Source: Scalesia atractyloides (taxonomy: Eukaryota; Streptophyta; Magnoliopsida; Asterales; Asteraceae). From it: DNA of 64,000 bases. Positions 1-10,717 of the stretch are shown here, piece by piece. Where the stretch lies: the NCBI GenBank assembly GCA_947069175.1, contig CAMTDV010000007.1, positions 54,579,583-54,643,582 on the forward strand. The letters run 5' to 3'. The notes under the pieces were generated by a model. The model was not told the DNA's origin and did no database searches. It saw only the letters and a list, made by a program, of their open reading frames with translations. Made by a program: the position numbers and the translations under genes. Within the stretch, counting starts at the first letter, position 1. Each line of letters opens with the position of its first letter.

Positions 1-566
1 TGTATCATGTGATTATGATATTTCTTTTAGTAAATTCTTAGTTTTAAATTGAACACTCTCTTTCTCTTTTACACATTATAATCTCATAAAAAAAAAATAT
101 CATCAGAGAAGATTAAAAGATGAAGATTCATGTTAATATTTCCTATAAAATAAAAACATGTCATTTAGAGACACAATAAAAATGAAAGATCATTAATTTT
201 TATTTAGATAATTTATAATAAAATTAAAAAGTTAGAGAAGATATTTAATTTTTATTTAGATATTAACTATTATAATATAACTTTATATAGTTTTCATCTA
301 TTCATTATTGGCCCACCATAAAGTATTACATCATTCATTATTGGCATTATCAAGACTTTATTGATGTTTTTTAAGACCAATAAATTGCCATTAGAAATTC
401 CAGCTATGAAGAAATTGTTAGGAATAAACACGATCAATTGCCAAGGAGATGGTGTTGAAAAAATACTGATTTAGGTATGATTTTAGTCTTTTCCATTAAC
501 TTATGCAGCATCTGGTGATGATGGAAGACTCGGCGAAGATTGCTAGTTTATCCTTGAACTGAGCGA
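1..566. other. AT-rich flank, no gene seen
   Basis: This is sequence to the left of the copia insertion. It is AT-rich, with poly-A runs and no long open frame. Around 500-566 composition becomes more gene-like, with a possible splice acceptor (TTATGCAG near 503-510). That stretch may belong to a host exon cut by the copia element; see the candidate exon at 29381-29527. Nothing else is recognised. Confidence 0.5.
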
Positions 567-571
567 GTTTT
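567..571. repeat. Left target-site duplication of the copia element (GTTTT)
   Basis: GTTTT sits immediately left of the LTR and is repeated exactly at 29376-29380, immediately right of the other LTR. A 5-bp duplication is the size expected for a copia integrase. Confidence 0.9.
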
Positions 572-1214
572 TGTTAGTATCTAAGTTTGATATTGATATG
601 ATTGTTTTACATGAAATCAATGAAAGAAGATAATAATCAATGAACCTGTGCAGCGGAAATGTGTAAAACTTTGAAATCACAACAATAGAAATATTGTTTT
701 CATTGGCATGCTTTTGTAATTTTAATCATATATGCATGCAAATTACAATCTCCTCCTCAGCCTAAGATCACTCTAATTTGTTTGTACAAAATGTGTAGAA
801 AAAGTGATCGATAGAACAGTACAGTCACTGTTTTATTTATAGTACATTTAAAACAACTGAGCATCGTTGGCTGATGTCACTATGAAGTGACATTTACAAA
901 CTAAACAAACTCTAAACACTGCTAGACCTAAACACTGTTACATTAAAATACAATATAAAGTCTGTTGATATAATGCTAAGATATCCTCTGTTGGTCTTCA
1001 ACAAACCTTTGCATAACAGTTCTTTGGTTATTTATCAGAGTTTGTCTCTAACAGACTTTGCTTCTAGCAGAGCTTATCCTAGTAGATCTTGTGAACAGTT
1101 CTTTTATTCCCAGTAGAGGTTTAGAGCAGTAGATCTTTATTATGAATGATCAGATTTATAGATTGTTTTGGCTTTTCAATCATCTGTTCTTTTATAGGTT
1201 CGATAGATCTAACA
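572..1214 (-). repeat. 3' LTR of the copia element
   Basis: It starts TGTTAG and ends ..TAACA on the plus strand, and aligns along its length with 28729-29375. As the element reads on the minus strand, this is the 3' LTR. The polypurine tract lies next to it at 1215-1227. A TATA-like ACTATAAATAAAAC on the minus strand near 833-845 is a candidate promoter core, and CTATAAAAG lies near the outer end (about 1190-1200). The two LTRs differ by scattered substitutions and small indels, so the insertion is not recent. Confidence 0.9.
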
Positions 1215-1227
1215 ATCTCCCCCAAGA
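1215..1227 (-). promoter_or_regulatory. Polypurine tract of the copia element
   Basis: On the minus strand it reads TTCTTGGGGGAGAT directly before the 3' LTR. This is the usual plus-strand DNA synthesis primer for LTR elements, and its position confirms the minus orientation. Confidence 0.85.
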
Positions 1228-1301
1228 ACAGATGATGCCAAAACCCTTCTTTATTGTTGATCTTTATTTCTCAACAGTAATTCCCTGATTTTCCCTTTGA
1301 A

Positions 1302-1745
1302 CTATAGTTCAAATTTCATGGAAAACATGTCTTCAAAATCCCTTTGCAATTCAAGGTTCAATAGATCTTGGAGGTCATCTGCATCCAGACAATATGCAGC
1401 CTCCATTTTCAGCTTTTGAATCTTGCCATTTGATCTGAGCAAAGTCAATTCATAGGTGTCTAGGGATGACTTCCATTTTAGAATTTTTGAATCAATTGGC
1501 CTTTGTTGTGGAAGACTTATTGTTGAGCTTGGTGGAAGTGATTTGCTTACAAGTTTAGAGATTGTTTCTTTTAGTTTTTCACTTGTAGCATCAGTCTGAT
1601 AGAGTAATTAATTTTTGATTCCCTCTTTTCTGTTTTCTTCAAACCTCTGTTCATCATCCTCTTTCATCTGCATTTGCCTTTTTACTTGATGTAAGGCAAT
1701 TGTGGGTAAGATAGAGGATAAGGGCTGCTTTTTAAGGGTTTGGGT
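1302..1745 (-). pseudogene. SIRE-type 3' ORF, C-terminal piece
   Basis: This is the last part of the extra ORF downstream of copia pol. On the minus strand the frame enters from the MITE target site (TSD copy 1746-1753) and gives a basic, Gln/Lys-rich stretch (KRQMQMKEDDEQRFEENRK). A stop near 1608 interrupts it. The same reading continues through a Leu/Asp-rich segment (DADDLQDLLNLELQRDFEDM) to a final TAG at 1302. Function is unknown. It lies where SIRE-lineage elements carry an env-like ORF, but I see no signal peptide or membrane anchor in this piece. The coding frame joins cleanly to 2351 and above once the 589-bp MITE is ignored. Confidence 0.6.
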
Positions 1746-1753
1746 CTGATTAG

Positions 1754-2342
1754 TAGGGCTGTTCTTTTTTATCCGAAACCCGAAAACCGACCCGAATTTG
1801 AAGTCACCCGAACCCGAATTAGAGAATAACCGAAAAAACCCAAACCCGAACAACCCAAACCCGACCAACCCGAACCTTAAATGGGTCGGTTATCGGGTCA
1901 CTTTTTCCCAACCAAAAACCCGAACAACCCACCCGAATAACCCGAAACTTGAAACCCGAATAAAAACCCGAATATTAGTTGTCTTTTTTTTTATAGATGC
2001 GATTTGATTTGGAGTGTTTTGTATTTGAAACATTAAGTTTTAAGACTTTTGAATATTATCATACCATATTGTTAAATAATGTTTGAATTGTGATGATATT
2101 TCTTTAACAACGTGATATATTTGATAATCTTTTGTGAAAAAAAAGCGTTCTTTTTTTCATTTACATCTAAACCCGAAAACCGAACAACCCGACCCGTACT
2201 AGCCCGAACCCGAATAACCCATACCCAAACAACCCGAACTTTAAATGGGTTGGTTATCGGGTCACTTTTTCCTAGCCAAAAACCCGAACAACCCGACCCG
2301 AAAAACCCGAAACCCGAAAAAATAACCCGAAGAACACCCCTA
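1754..2342. mobile_element. hAT-type MITE with internal CCCGAA-rich duplication
   Basis: The 589-bp element has short terminal inverted repeats: left TAGGGCTGTTCTT, right (reverse complement) TAGGGGTGTTCTT. It is flanked by an 8-bp duplication, CTGATTAG at 1746-1753 and CTGATGAG at 2343-2350 (7 of 8 match), the size used by hAT transposases. There is no transposase ORF. The interior holds two direct copies of a CCCGAA-rich block (about 1770-1975 and 2168-2335), each with a TTATCGGGTCACTTTTTCC core, separated by an AT-rich middle. It interrupts the copia 3' ORF. Confidence 0.8.
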
Positions 2343-2350
2343 CTGATGAG

Positions 2351-4613
2351 GGATAACATCTGTTGGGTAGTCTGGCTTTCTTGGAACTGTAGGATCTTTC
2401 TTTCTAAGCTCTTCCAGTTTTCAGTTGTAGATATCTACAACCCTAGACTAAGACCATCTAGCAGCTGACCTTGCACTACCATAATTTGCAGCAACCAGCT
2501 CTTGTTTCATCCTTTTAAGCTTTAAAGCTCTATTCTGATCTATCTGCCTATTTTTCTTCCAATCAGATGGTGTTGGCTTGTGTAGAGGATCTTTGAGCAT
2601 TGCTTGTATTCTGTTAATTTCTTCTTTGATATCATTTGATGACCAATCTTTGAATTGTGCTCTGGTAGCTTTGTAAGGTTTGTGTTGCATAATGTGGTCA
2701 AGATAATCCTGTTTTAGTTCTTCATCAAGCTCAGCATTTACAAACCTTTCTGGCATAGACTTACTCATCTCTTTGGCAAAGTCTTCAATCTTTATTACTT
2801 TACTCGGTTCATAAGACAAAATGCCTTGAGTAGTCCTGTCATCTTTCCCTTTGCTCTTCTATTTGGCAATATACTCAGCCTGTCTAGCCTTCAACTTTAG
2901 ATATTCATCTATATTTCTTGGCTTTCTGTAACCAAAGAGAGATGGAAAGTCAAGTTTTGTATTATCCTTTGCTGTGAAGAATGATTCAATTTCTTTTCGC
3001 ACAACCATCTGTTCCAAAGGATATTTGGTATCAAAAGGTATGATGGATCGTGGTTGATAAATGGTTGGAAGTGTAGTGGTTTTAGGTAATTTTGATGTGG
3101 ATGGTGATGAAGTGATAGGTTTTGATGACAAAGGAACTGGTGATGGAATCCCTTCATCATCATCATCATTTGCGTTGGAATTTGATTTGTAGTGAAGGTG
3201 ATCAAAATGGAATTCTTGGTGGTGTGGATAATGGTTGGGTTAAAGTGGGAAATGTGATCATGGTAGAGGTTTGATTTGCATCTGTTGGAACATCTGTTGT
3301 TCCAGCATCTGCTGGCACATCAGTTGTACTAACATCTGTTGGTGATGAAAATGATTTCTTTGATAAGGGTTTTTGTTTCTTTTGAGGTGGTGGTGTTGGT
3401 TTTGTTGGAGCGGAGGATACACTTGTTGTAGATATGGCAGTGGTTTTAGAAGAGGTGGTTATTGACTGTCTGACATTTCTTGTTGACTTTCTTCTTTTTG
3501 AAGTGCAAATGTCTTCTTTCCATCTGCTTGGCTTTACTTCTTCAATGAGTTTATAAGCTTTAACTTCCGGTCTATCTTTCCTTTTCTGCTTTTATGTTGC
3601 AATTTCATATGCTAGTTTGTTTAGGGTCTCATCAATCCCTTTTTGAACACCAACATCTGATGGCACAACAGAAGTTTGATTTGCAGCAGTGGTTGTAACA
3701 GACCTTGGCTTTTGTTGCACCTTTGAATCTGGCTGCAACTTTCTCAGTTTATCTTTCTCCCATTTTTGGCATCATCATCAACTTCTTCTTGAAGGATTGT
3801 TATAGGGGCAGAGCCAATGGTTTTTATCAAATGTTCTTTGATGGCCTTGATGTCTGATTGAGTATCTTTATATCTGGCCTCAACCATGTTCCTGATTAGC
3901 TTCATGTGAGTTACATGGTGAATGTCAGCCAAATTCCTTGGAGCTATACTGATTGGTTGCACAGATTTCCATAACTCATTAGTAATTTGCTGTGTTGATA
4001 GTTGGCTTTGAGAATTTTGTAACATCTCTTCATCATATCTTTCATTTCAGTGATTGAAGACTCCATTGATGTCATTCTCTCTATCAATTCTTTGTATCTC
4101 AATTCATCACCTAATTTAATTGGATCATCTGAATTCCTACCAGAGGTAGTTGTATTTGGATCATCAACAGGAGGAATCTCCATGTTATAGAACCCAAATG
4201 CCCATTTGTCTTGGTACTGGGGACTTCCAACTGGAGAAGAGGTTACACTTGTAGTCTCAATAATTGTTACCTTTAAGGAAGTCTGATGGATGTAACCACT
4301 ATCCAATTGAAACATTGTTGTGTCATCAGTTGTAGTGGCTGCTTCACTTAAATTACCACCAAGAGTTACTTGTAACTCATGGGGTGTAACCTCCTCAGCT
4401 GTTTCTAGGTTAGAAAATAGATTTAACTCAGACTCAGTCACATGTGGAGGTGAACTCTCATGAACAGGTGATTGAGAGGAACTGATTTGTGACTGAGTTA
4501 TCTCAATTGCACGAAACAGGGGTATGATAGTAGGTGGAATTGACGGTGATGGTTGTGGAGTAGAAAGAGAATTTGCACTTGGAGAGGGGCTTAGAAACAA
4601 AGATTTAATTGAA
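2351..4613 (-). pseudogene. SIRE-type 3' ORF, central piece
   Basis: This is the middle part of the same extra ORF, broken into several frames by stops and frameshifts. Recognisable stretches on the minus strand are a Ser/Thr/Pro-rich acidic region (about 4100-4613), a Pro/Ser/Thr-rich spacer (about 2910-3700) and a conserved-looking charged block at 2448-2819 (RIQAMLKDPLHKPTPSDWKK and following, then KLKRMKQELVAANYG). After a stop the reading resumes with KLEELRKKDPTVPRKPDYPT, up to the MITE target site. The solo LTR at 4619-7345 separates it from the N-terminal piece; the TCATC duplication lets the frames be followed across. I do not recognise a catalytic domain. A similar ORF recurs downstream of copia pol in Asteraceae elements, from memory of the family. 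Confidence 0.6.
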
Positions 4614-4618
4614 TCATC
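4614..4618. repeat. Left target-site duplication of solo LTR (TCATC)
   Basis: Exact partner of TCATC at 7346-7350, flanking the LTR at 4619-7345. Confidence 0.88.
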
Positions 4619-4804
4619 TGTAACATTTGTAAAAAATCGGGTCTCCAAAACCCGCTCCGTTTTGTAATCAAGTACCAAGTTATAAAAGTTGCATTAATTA
4701 TTTATGATTATTTTGAGTTAAAACGATACATAATTAATAAATAAACTAAACTATAAAAATTATATTTGATAAAAAGTTAAAATAAAATAAATAAAAAATA
4801 TATG

Positions 4805-4883
4805 AAGCTGCCGGGACTCGAACCCGGGTCAGCCAAGACTCTTTAACAACTTAACATTCATTCCCTAAACCACTCCGCCACAA
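4805..4883 (-). other. Antisense tRNA-like module T0 in U3 of solo LTR
   Basis: Read on the minus strand it has a type-II tRNA look: an A-box-like TGGCGGAGTGG, a long variable part, then a B box GGTTCGAGTCC inside a perfect 5-bp T-arm (CCGGG/CCCGG). A run of six T follows a few bases beyond the 3' end on the minus strand (plus-strand AAAAAA at about 4793-4798), as in polymerase III terminators. The acceptor stem does not pair well, so I call it tRNA-like rather than a tRNA gene. Confidence 0.6.
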
Positions 4884-5726
4884 TGTGTTTTCTGTTAACT
4901 CTAGGAAAACAAATGAAATTTATACACAAACTCAGTTTAACCGAAGGCGCCATCTGAGAAACGTCAATCGGCAAACCAAGCGTCAAATCGATTGTTTACC
5001 TCACACATTCAGTTATAACCGATGCACGACGGTTTCTAATCAATCGGAAATTGATTAAACTTAAAGACTCATCATTGTTGATTTTAAAACCGAAAAAGAA
5101 CATCAAGTTCTGAATAACTCAAACTCCAGACACTCTCGCGATTCAGAGATATCATACCAATACTCCAATTCCTTTTCATCGCATTTTCAGACCATCAGAG
5201 CGCCTAAATCAGTTCGCCGGAATTCTCTGCAAAAGTCGCCGGAAAACCGTATTCAACACAAACCGGTAAAATACTTCTACTTTACGGTTTCAATCTATTG
5301 TTAGAACCTTACTAACGTTAACCCATCGCTCAAAATCAACCACAGACGACATTGCTGGACTTTCTGTGTTCGCCGGAAAATTTCTGGAATTGCCGGAAAC
5401 TCGTTAATTACCGGTATGCACATTCCAACGTACTGATAATCAATACTCACTAGTTCAATTTCATATCTAATCCCTTAAACCTGTTAATAGATTCTCTCAG
5501 CCGAAGGTTCAAAAACAGAGCCGACAAGTTTCGCCGGACTCTCTGAAGAAGACAACCTGTTCGGTATCTTCTTTCCCCAAACTGTTCGGTTTAATGCATT
5601 CAAGCTAGACATCATGTTTATTAACTAATTTAATCACGAATCGGATTGTTGATTGATGTCTGCGTTCGTAATGAAGAAGACGTGTTCAGTAATGACTTAA
5701 GATTAATTAAAATCGGAATTTTAAAC

Positions 5727-6146
5727 GGGTTAGACACACAGTCCAGCGGTGGACTGTGTGCAAACAAAAACTATACACGTCCCGAGTTCGATCCCTGCTA
5801 TACGCACGCCTTGTGTAATAACATGCCTTTTTGATCAAGAACTAAACCAGGTTAAATCAGATAGTTGTTAAGTATAATAAAAACCGAGATAATAATCGGG
5901 TTAGACACACAGTCCAGCGGTGGACTGTGTGCAACATGAACTACACGTCGCGCGTTCGAAACTCGTCACGAGCACCGGTCCGATTGAATTAAAACGTTTT
6001 TGCAAATAAAGGAAATTTCGGTTAATTCAAATAAGTGTATAAATATAATTAAAAACGAGTTTATTTCGGGTTAGACACGTAGCTCAGTTGGTAGAGCTGC
6101 GTGCACGGGAACGGTAGGTCGCTGGTTCGAATCCCACCCGGCGCAG
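5727..6146 (+). other. Three tandem tRNA-like modules T1-T3 in solo LTR
   Basis: Modules begin at about 5727, 5898 and 6068, spaced 171 and 170 bp. Each opens with GGGTTAGACAC, then a hairpin, then a B-box-like motif. T1 and T2 hairpins are CACACAGTCCA-GCGG-TGGACTGTGTG. T3 contains a perfect A box, TAGCTCAGTTGGTAGAGC (6080-6097). B boxes are at 5784-5794 (GAGTTCGATCC), 5952-5962 (GCGTTCGAAAC) and 6124-6134 (GGTTCGAATCC, matching the consensus). Long T-runs lie about 55-75 bp after T3. The same arrangement recurs in four other LTRs of the window. Confidence 0.6.
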
Positions 6147-6705
6147 ATTTATTCGCTGACCGAACCGGTCAACGGTCAACAGTCAACGCTAAGAAATAAT
6201 ATTTTTTTTTATATTTTTTTTATTTAATTTAATTTAAAAATCAATTAAAAATACTTAAAAATAACATTTTTAAAGATAGAAAATAGCCATAAACTCACAA
6301 AAATATATCTAAAAATTTCATTAAAATCCTTAATAAAATCCATCCATTTAATATATTTTTCCATTATTATTTAGGTTAGTATTCCTCGTCGATCCGCTCA
6401 TCTAAATCGTGCGCATCTCACCATCTCCAATTCAACGCACCCAATGTGAGTGAATCTTACAAATTCCCCGTTTTAATCACGTTTTTGGGGTGTATCATGT
6501 GTCTTTGTTTATATACATATTATAACTAAACCATTGTGCATACATCATATCATGAACATGTGTATTTAGTTTGTTGCTGTTAAGTAGTTATTATTGGATG
6601 CAATTTATTATTTCAGTACATGCAATTGCCGAGGCCGCCGCTCCCCATTTATGCGCGTTGAGCTTGTTCCCCATTTTATTATGCGGTTGAACCTGGCGTG
6701 CCCGC

Positions 6706-6880
6706 ATACGATCGGCTCCGTTTGATTGAGCCTTGATCGCACAGTTCATTTTACATTTTCAGTACATGCAATACGATCGGCTCCGTTTGATTGAGCCTTG
6801 ATCGCACAGTTCATTTTATATTTTCAGTATATGCAATACGATCGGCTCCGTTTGATTGAGCCTTGATCGCACAGTTCAGT
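6706..6880 (+). repeat. 65-bp tandem repeat, three copies, in solo LTR
   Basis: The motif ATACGATCGGCTCCGTTTGA begins at 6706, 6771 and 6836, giving a period of 65 bp. Related LTRs have two copies (62110 and 62173) or one (10133-10162, opposite strand), so this is a copy-number-variable part of the LTR. Confidence 0.8.
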
Positions 6881-7345
6881 TATGTTAGTTATCGTATGAT
6901 ATTGGTATGTTCATGTATGCTGCCATGTGTTATTGTATGTTATAGTTGAGACTGCTATTTGCCATTACTTTATTACTTACATTTGCTCATCTATGATTAT
7001 GCACAATATTTCATTGATAAACTAACCATAAAATCATTATCAAATGTTTATCTAATAAGGTTCACTCGCCAACTTATGTTGACCCAAAAACTCCCATTTT
7101 ACACATGATACAGGTGAACCAGCAGCAGCTAGGAACACATAGGACCTGGATTAGAAGAATAAAACGATTTAGTATTGGGATTGTTATGTTTGGTTATTTC
7201 CTTTGTATTGAATGAACATGTTTGGATGTTTGAAAATGTAACTTTGACTTTATTAATTATGAAACATAATAGTAAATGTCATGTGCTTTGGTGATAACCC
7301 AATTATGCCCCGACTCTTATTTCCGCTGCGGGTCGGGGTGTGACA

Positions 7346-7350
7346 TCATC
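7346..7350. repeat. Right target-site duplication of solo LTR (TCATC)
   Basis: Exact partner of 4614-4618. Confidence 0.88.
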
Positions 7351-8443
7351 TTCTTCATAATGTGGGATCCTTATGCTTACAACCTGTTCCTTTTTGTGAG
7401 GAAGCAGGAGGAGTTTGACTTTGAGATGGAGATCTTTCCAACTGTTGTGAGGAAGTAACAACAGTGCTTTCAAGTGGCTTTTGTGCTACCACAAGGTTAT
7501 CCTCTGGGATCTCATCTTCCAAATATGCCTTTTTATGAATTTTGGTTTTGGTAGGCTTCTGGATTTGGATGATTTCTTTTTGGATTTTTCTTATGTGGGT
7601 TTCACAACACCGATTGTGCTGTCATGATCACCAGGAGCAGTAGGCTCAGCAACAGAGGTTTGAGCTTGAGATGTGGACTCATCTAAAATTTTCTCATCCC
7701 CTTTGCTTTTGTTTTGGAAACATTTGACTCCATATTTTTTATACTTGTAAAGGTTTCAGTAGTAAGACTCTTCATCTCAAAGACAACTCCTTGTTTAAAA
7801 TCTTTTTTTGGAAGTTGCTTTTGTAGATAATAGCTTAAAAGCCTTTGATATAAAAGAAAAAGCTTTGTTTTTTGAAATTTTATTATAATTTGCCACAAAG
7901 TCCATAAACAATACCTAGTATAGATTAAAATCAGATTTTGTCAAAAAATAAGCATATCCCAGAAATTGAACATTTTGTGGAATCTCATTAAATGAGGTGG
8001 CCTTTGCTAAAAGACAAGTAAGTAAGGTATGAAAAAAAATATCTCATTTCAGCAGGAAAGTTTGGTTTAAAAATGGTAACACCAGATAACTGACCCTCAT
8101 ACCCACGTTCTATAAACTCAACATGTAATTCCTGCTTGCCAAAAGAAGTATTCCCATCTAGGTCATTGAGACAAAAAGTTGTGGAAATTGAGGATGGGGA
8201 AATTTAGATAAGGGTTTCTCCGACCTTGGAAATGATAGCATATGGCTTCTTTTTTTGAGATTCAACTTTAGCATTTGCCCAGAACTGTCGGAGTGTATCC
8301 ACATAGATTGGTGCATTTGCAACCATGATGTCTTTGTATTTTGATGATGTGAGAACATCAATTATTGAATGGAATGAAGTATTAGTGTCGGTTTTTTCGA
8401 AAGTGGGGAGGTAGTTGTGTGGGAGTTTGATGTTGAGAGCCAT
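7351..8443 (-). pseudogene. SIRE-type 3' ORF, N-terminal piece
   Basis: This is the start of the extra ORF downstream of copia pol. The first Met is at 8443 on the minus strand (MALNIKLPHNYLPTFEKTD), 528 bp after the pol stop at 8972. The opening resembles the start of a recurrent Asteraceae copia-associated protein of unknown function (a segment with HSIIDVLTSSKY, then TLRQFWANAKV), from memory. The frame is lost near 8204 and then runs in other frames with several stops, including a Lys-rich stretch at 7683-7800. The solo LTR at 4619-7345 cuts it. No transmembrane segment or enzyme motif is obvious, so env-like function is not supported beyond position. Confidence 0.6.
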
Positions 8444-8971
8444 GATTGGAGATGGAAGTGAGGAGTAATGAAGAAGATGAGAGTAATGAAAACCGCTTTA
8501 GAGAATTTTGAATTCGAGACGGCAAGTAAAAACTTTGTTTGGATAGAACAGTGATATATAAAGGGAAAAAGTGAATGCTAACGTGGCAACGATTTCAAAG
8601 ATCTGATGGCTAATCATCTGTGCATGTGTAAACTCTGATGGATAATGGATGACAGTTGTTAGGGAAACCGATGCTAAGAACCAGCAGTGGTTGAGAACAG
8701 TGGTCATGAACAGTGGTGATTTTACTATATCAGAGGATAGATATCAGTGGATAAGGTAAAACAGTGTTTTAGCCCAAACAGTGGACAAGATAACATAGGT
8801 TACATTTAGCAGTGGATAGATATTTAAGCCAAACAGAGGTTTGAAACAGTAGTTTAAAATAGACTTTTAGGATTATTGAAATTTTCAAATTTAGCTATTT
8901 GTAAGGATGGATTTTTGATTTTTTGAAAACATTTTAATGCTTTTTATTCATGGATAATAAAAAATTTGCTT
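8444..8971 (-). other. Spacer between copia pol and the 3' ORF
   Basis: No credible ORF. The sequence has several AACAGTGG-type words (for example near 8670-8830), like words in the copia LTR and in the copia LTR fragment at 25155-25730. It may act as the leader for the downstream ORF, but I see no specific splice site. Confidence 0.4.
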
Positions 8972-9695
8972 TTAATCCATGTTAAGCATGCTAATTCTAA
9001 AGATCAAGCTTTCAAAAATAGATGTATCTAAAGCCTTTGTTAAAACATCTGCTAGCTGATCCTTAGTTGGAACATGATGAAGATAAATCAAACCTTTTTC
9101 ATAGCAATCCCGCACAAAGTGATGTCTGATGTCAATGTGCTTGGTTGTTGAATGTGAAAATGGATTTTTAATGATGTTTTCAGCTGCTTAACTATCCATC
9201 ATGAGAGGGGTCTTTAGAGCAGTTACACCAAAATCCAGCAATTGGTTTTGAAGCCATAGGAGTTTAGTAGTGCAACTTGCAGCAGCAATATACTCAGCCT
9301 TAGCTGTGGATGTTGAAACTGCAGCTTGCTTTTTGCTTTGACAAGAAACTAAGCAATTTCCTAGAAATTGACAACGTCCTGAAGTTGACTTCCTTGTGGC
9401 ACGGCATCCAACAAAATCACTATCTGAGTAACCTGAAAGCTTAATATTCCTATTAGCAGGATACCAGATACCAAGTGTGGGAGCACCTTTTATGTATCTG
9501 AATATCCTTTTCACAACAATAAGATGTGACTTCCTAGGTGCTGACTTGGATCTGGCACAGACACATGTAGCAAACATGATATCTAGCCTAGATGTAGTTA
9601 GGTACAATAAAGACCAAATCATGCTTCTATAAAGAGTTTGATCAACCAAGTCATCTTTTTCATCAATAGTGACCAGCTTAGATGTAGCCATGGGT
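8972..9695 (-). pseudogene. Copia RNase H and pol C-terminus
   Basis: This continues copia pol after the nested gypsy element. On the minus strand it reads MATSKLVTIDEKDDLVDQT, then SRLDIMFATCVCARS, GYSDSDFVGC, STSGRCQFLG and STAKAEYIAAA. These are the copia RNase H region with its Asp and Glu residues (SDSDF, EY). A stop near 9188 truncates the frame. The reading then resumes with TKHIDIRHHFVRD and TKDQLADVLTKA, the usual copia pol ending, and stops at 8972. Joining 19661 to 9700 across the gypsy TSD restores codon order, which shows the gypsy element inserted into an existing pol. Confidence 0.85.
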
Positions 9696-9700
9696 GTACT
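9696..9700. repeat. Left target-site duplication of full gypsy element (GTACT)
   Basis: Exact partner of 19656-19660. It lies in copia pol between the RT and RNase H coding parts. Confidence 0.92.
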
Positions 9701-10717
9701 TGTCATACCCCGACCCGCAGCGGAATAAAAGTCGGGGCATAATTGGGTTATCACCAAAGCTCATGATATTTACTAAGATGTTTCATATTTATTAAATTCA
9801 AATTACAAACTTGAATATCCAAAAACAAAATTCATACAATTACAAAGGAAAATGAAACTATATATTTATTCCAAAGCATAAACTTGTTTATTCTTCTAGG
9901 CCATCCTAAGTGTTTCCTGTCTCGGCTGGATCACCTGTATCATGTGTAAAACGGGGGAGATTTTGGGTCAACAAAAGTTGGCGAGTGAACCTTGATAAAA
10001 CATTTTAACTTATTTATTTTTTTATTTATTAAAGAAAATTCGTGCATTAATCACATGTGAGCAAACATATATATGTAAACAATCACAAACCACTTTGGAA
10101 GAGTATATGACATGAATGATGATGTATTTGAGATCAAGGCTCAATCAAACGGAGCCGATCTAATGAGGCTCCTGATGCTCAACCCGTATCCCACGGGGAC
10201 TGATGGGCCTAATGAAATGCGTGCACTGAAATGATAAATTTAATCTACATATAATTCACACAACAATCATTACACATTTGATCACGGATATGATGTATGC
10301 ACAAGTGTTTAAATAAAATAAAAGAATAGTACGACACATGATACACCCCAAAACATGATTAAAACGGGGAATTGGTAGAGATTCACTCACAGTGGTGCGT
10401 TTCTTGATGACGATGAATGCGCACGAATTTATGATTCAACCGACGAGGGAAAACTAACCTAAATAATAATGAAATGATTCGATAAATAAATAAATTTTAT
10501 TTGAGATTAATATTTTTAATTAGTGCTCTTAATGAGATTTTTAGATTTATTTTTGTGAGGTTAATGCAAATTTTTAACCTTCAAAATCTTTATTTTTAAG
10601 TATTTTTAAATAATTTTTCAATTTAATAAAAAGAAAATAAGAAAACAAAAATTAAAGAAAAGGGTTGACTTTGTCAGGTCTGACCGGGTCTGACCAGTCG
10701 GATAGCATGAATTTCAG

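Larger units (their letters stand above)
4619..7345 (+). mobile_element. Solo LTR of the Del/Tekay-like gypsy family
   Basis: This 2727-bp solo LTR starts TGTAACATTTG, ends GGGTCGGGGTGTGACA and has an exact 5-bp TSD, TCATC. No internal retrotransposon region is present, so it probably arose by LTR-LTR recombination. It belongs to the same family as the LTRs of the complete element at 9701-19655 (mirror orientation), and most closely resembles the LTR at 60017-62394. It holds one antisense and three sense tRNA-like modules, and a 65-bp tandem repeat near its 3' end. It lies inside the copia 3' ORF. Confidence 0.9.

Noticed and set aside
1770..2335. Telomere-like repeat
   Set aside because: The repeated word is CCCGAA, not the plant telomere CCCTAAA, and it lies within a TIR element with a TSD.
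5726..6097. CRISPR-like array because of regularly spaced repeats
   Set aside because: Only three units at about 170 bp, diverged, with tRNA-like boxes, in plant retrotransposon LTRs; no cas genes.
6068..6146. A functional tRNA gene (T3 module has A box, hairpin and B box)
   Set aside because: The acceptor stem does not pair and there is no clear anticodon arm; the same sequence recurs in every LTR of the family. It is tRNA-like, not a host tRNA gene.
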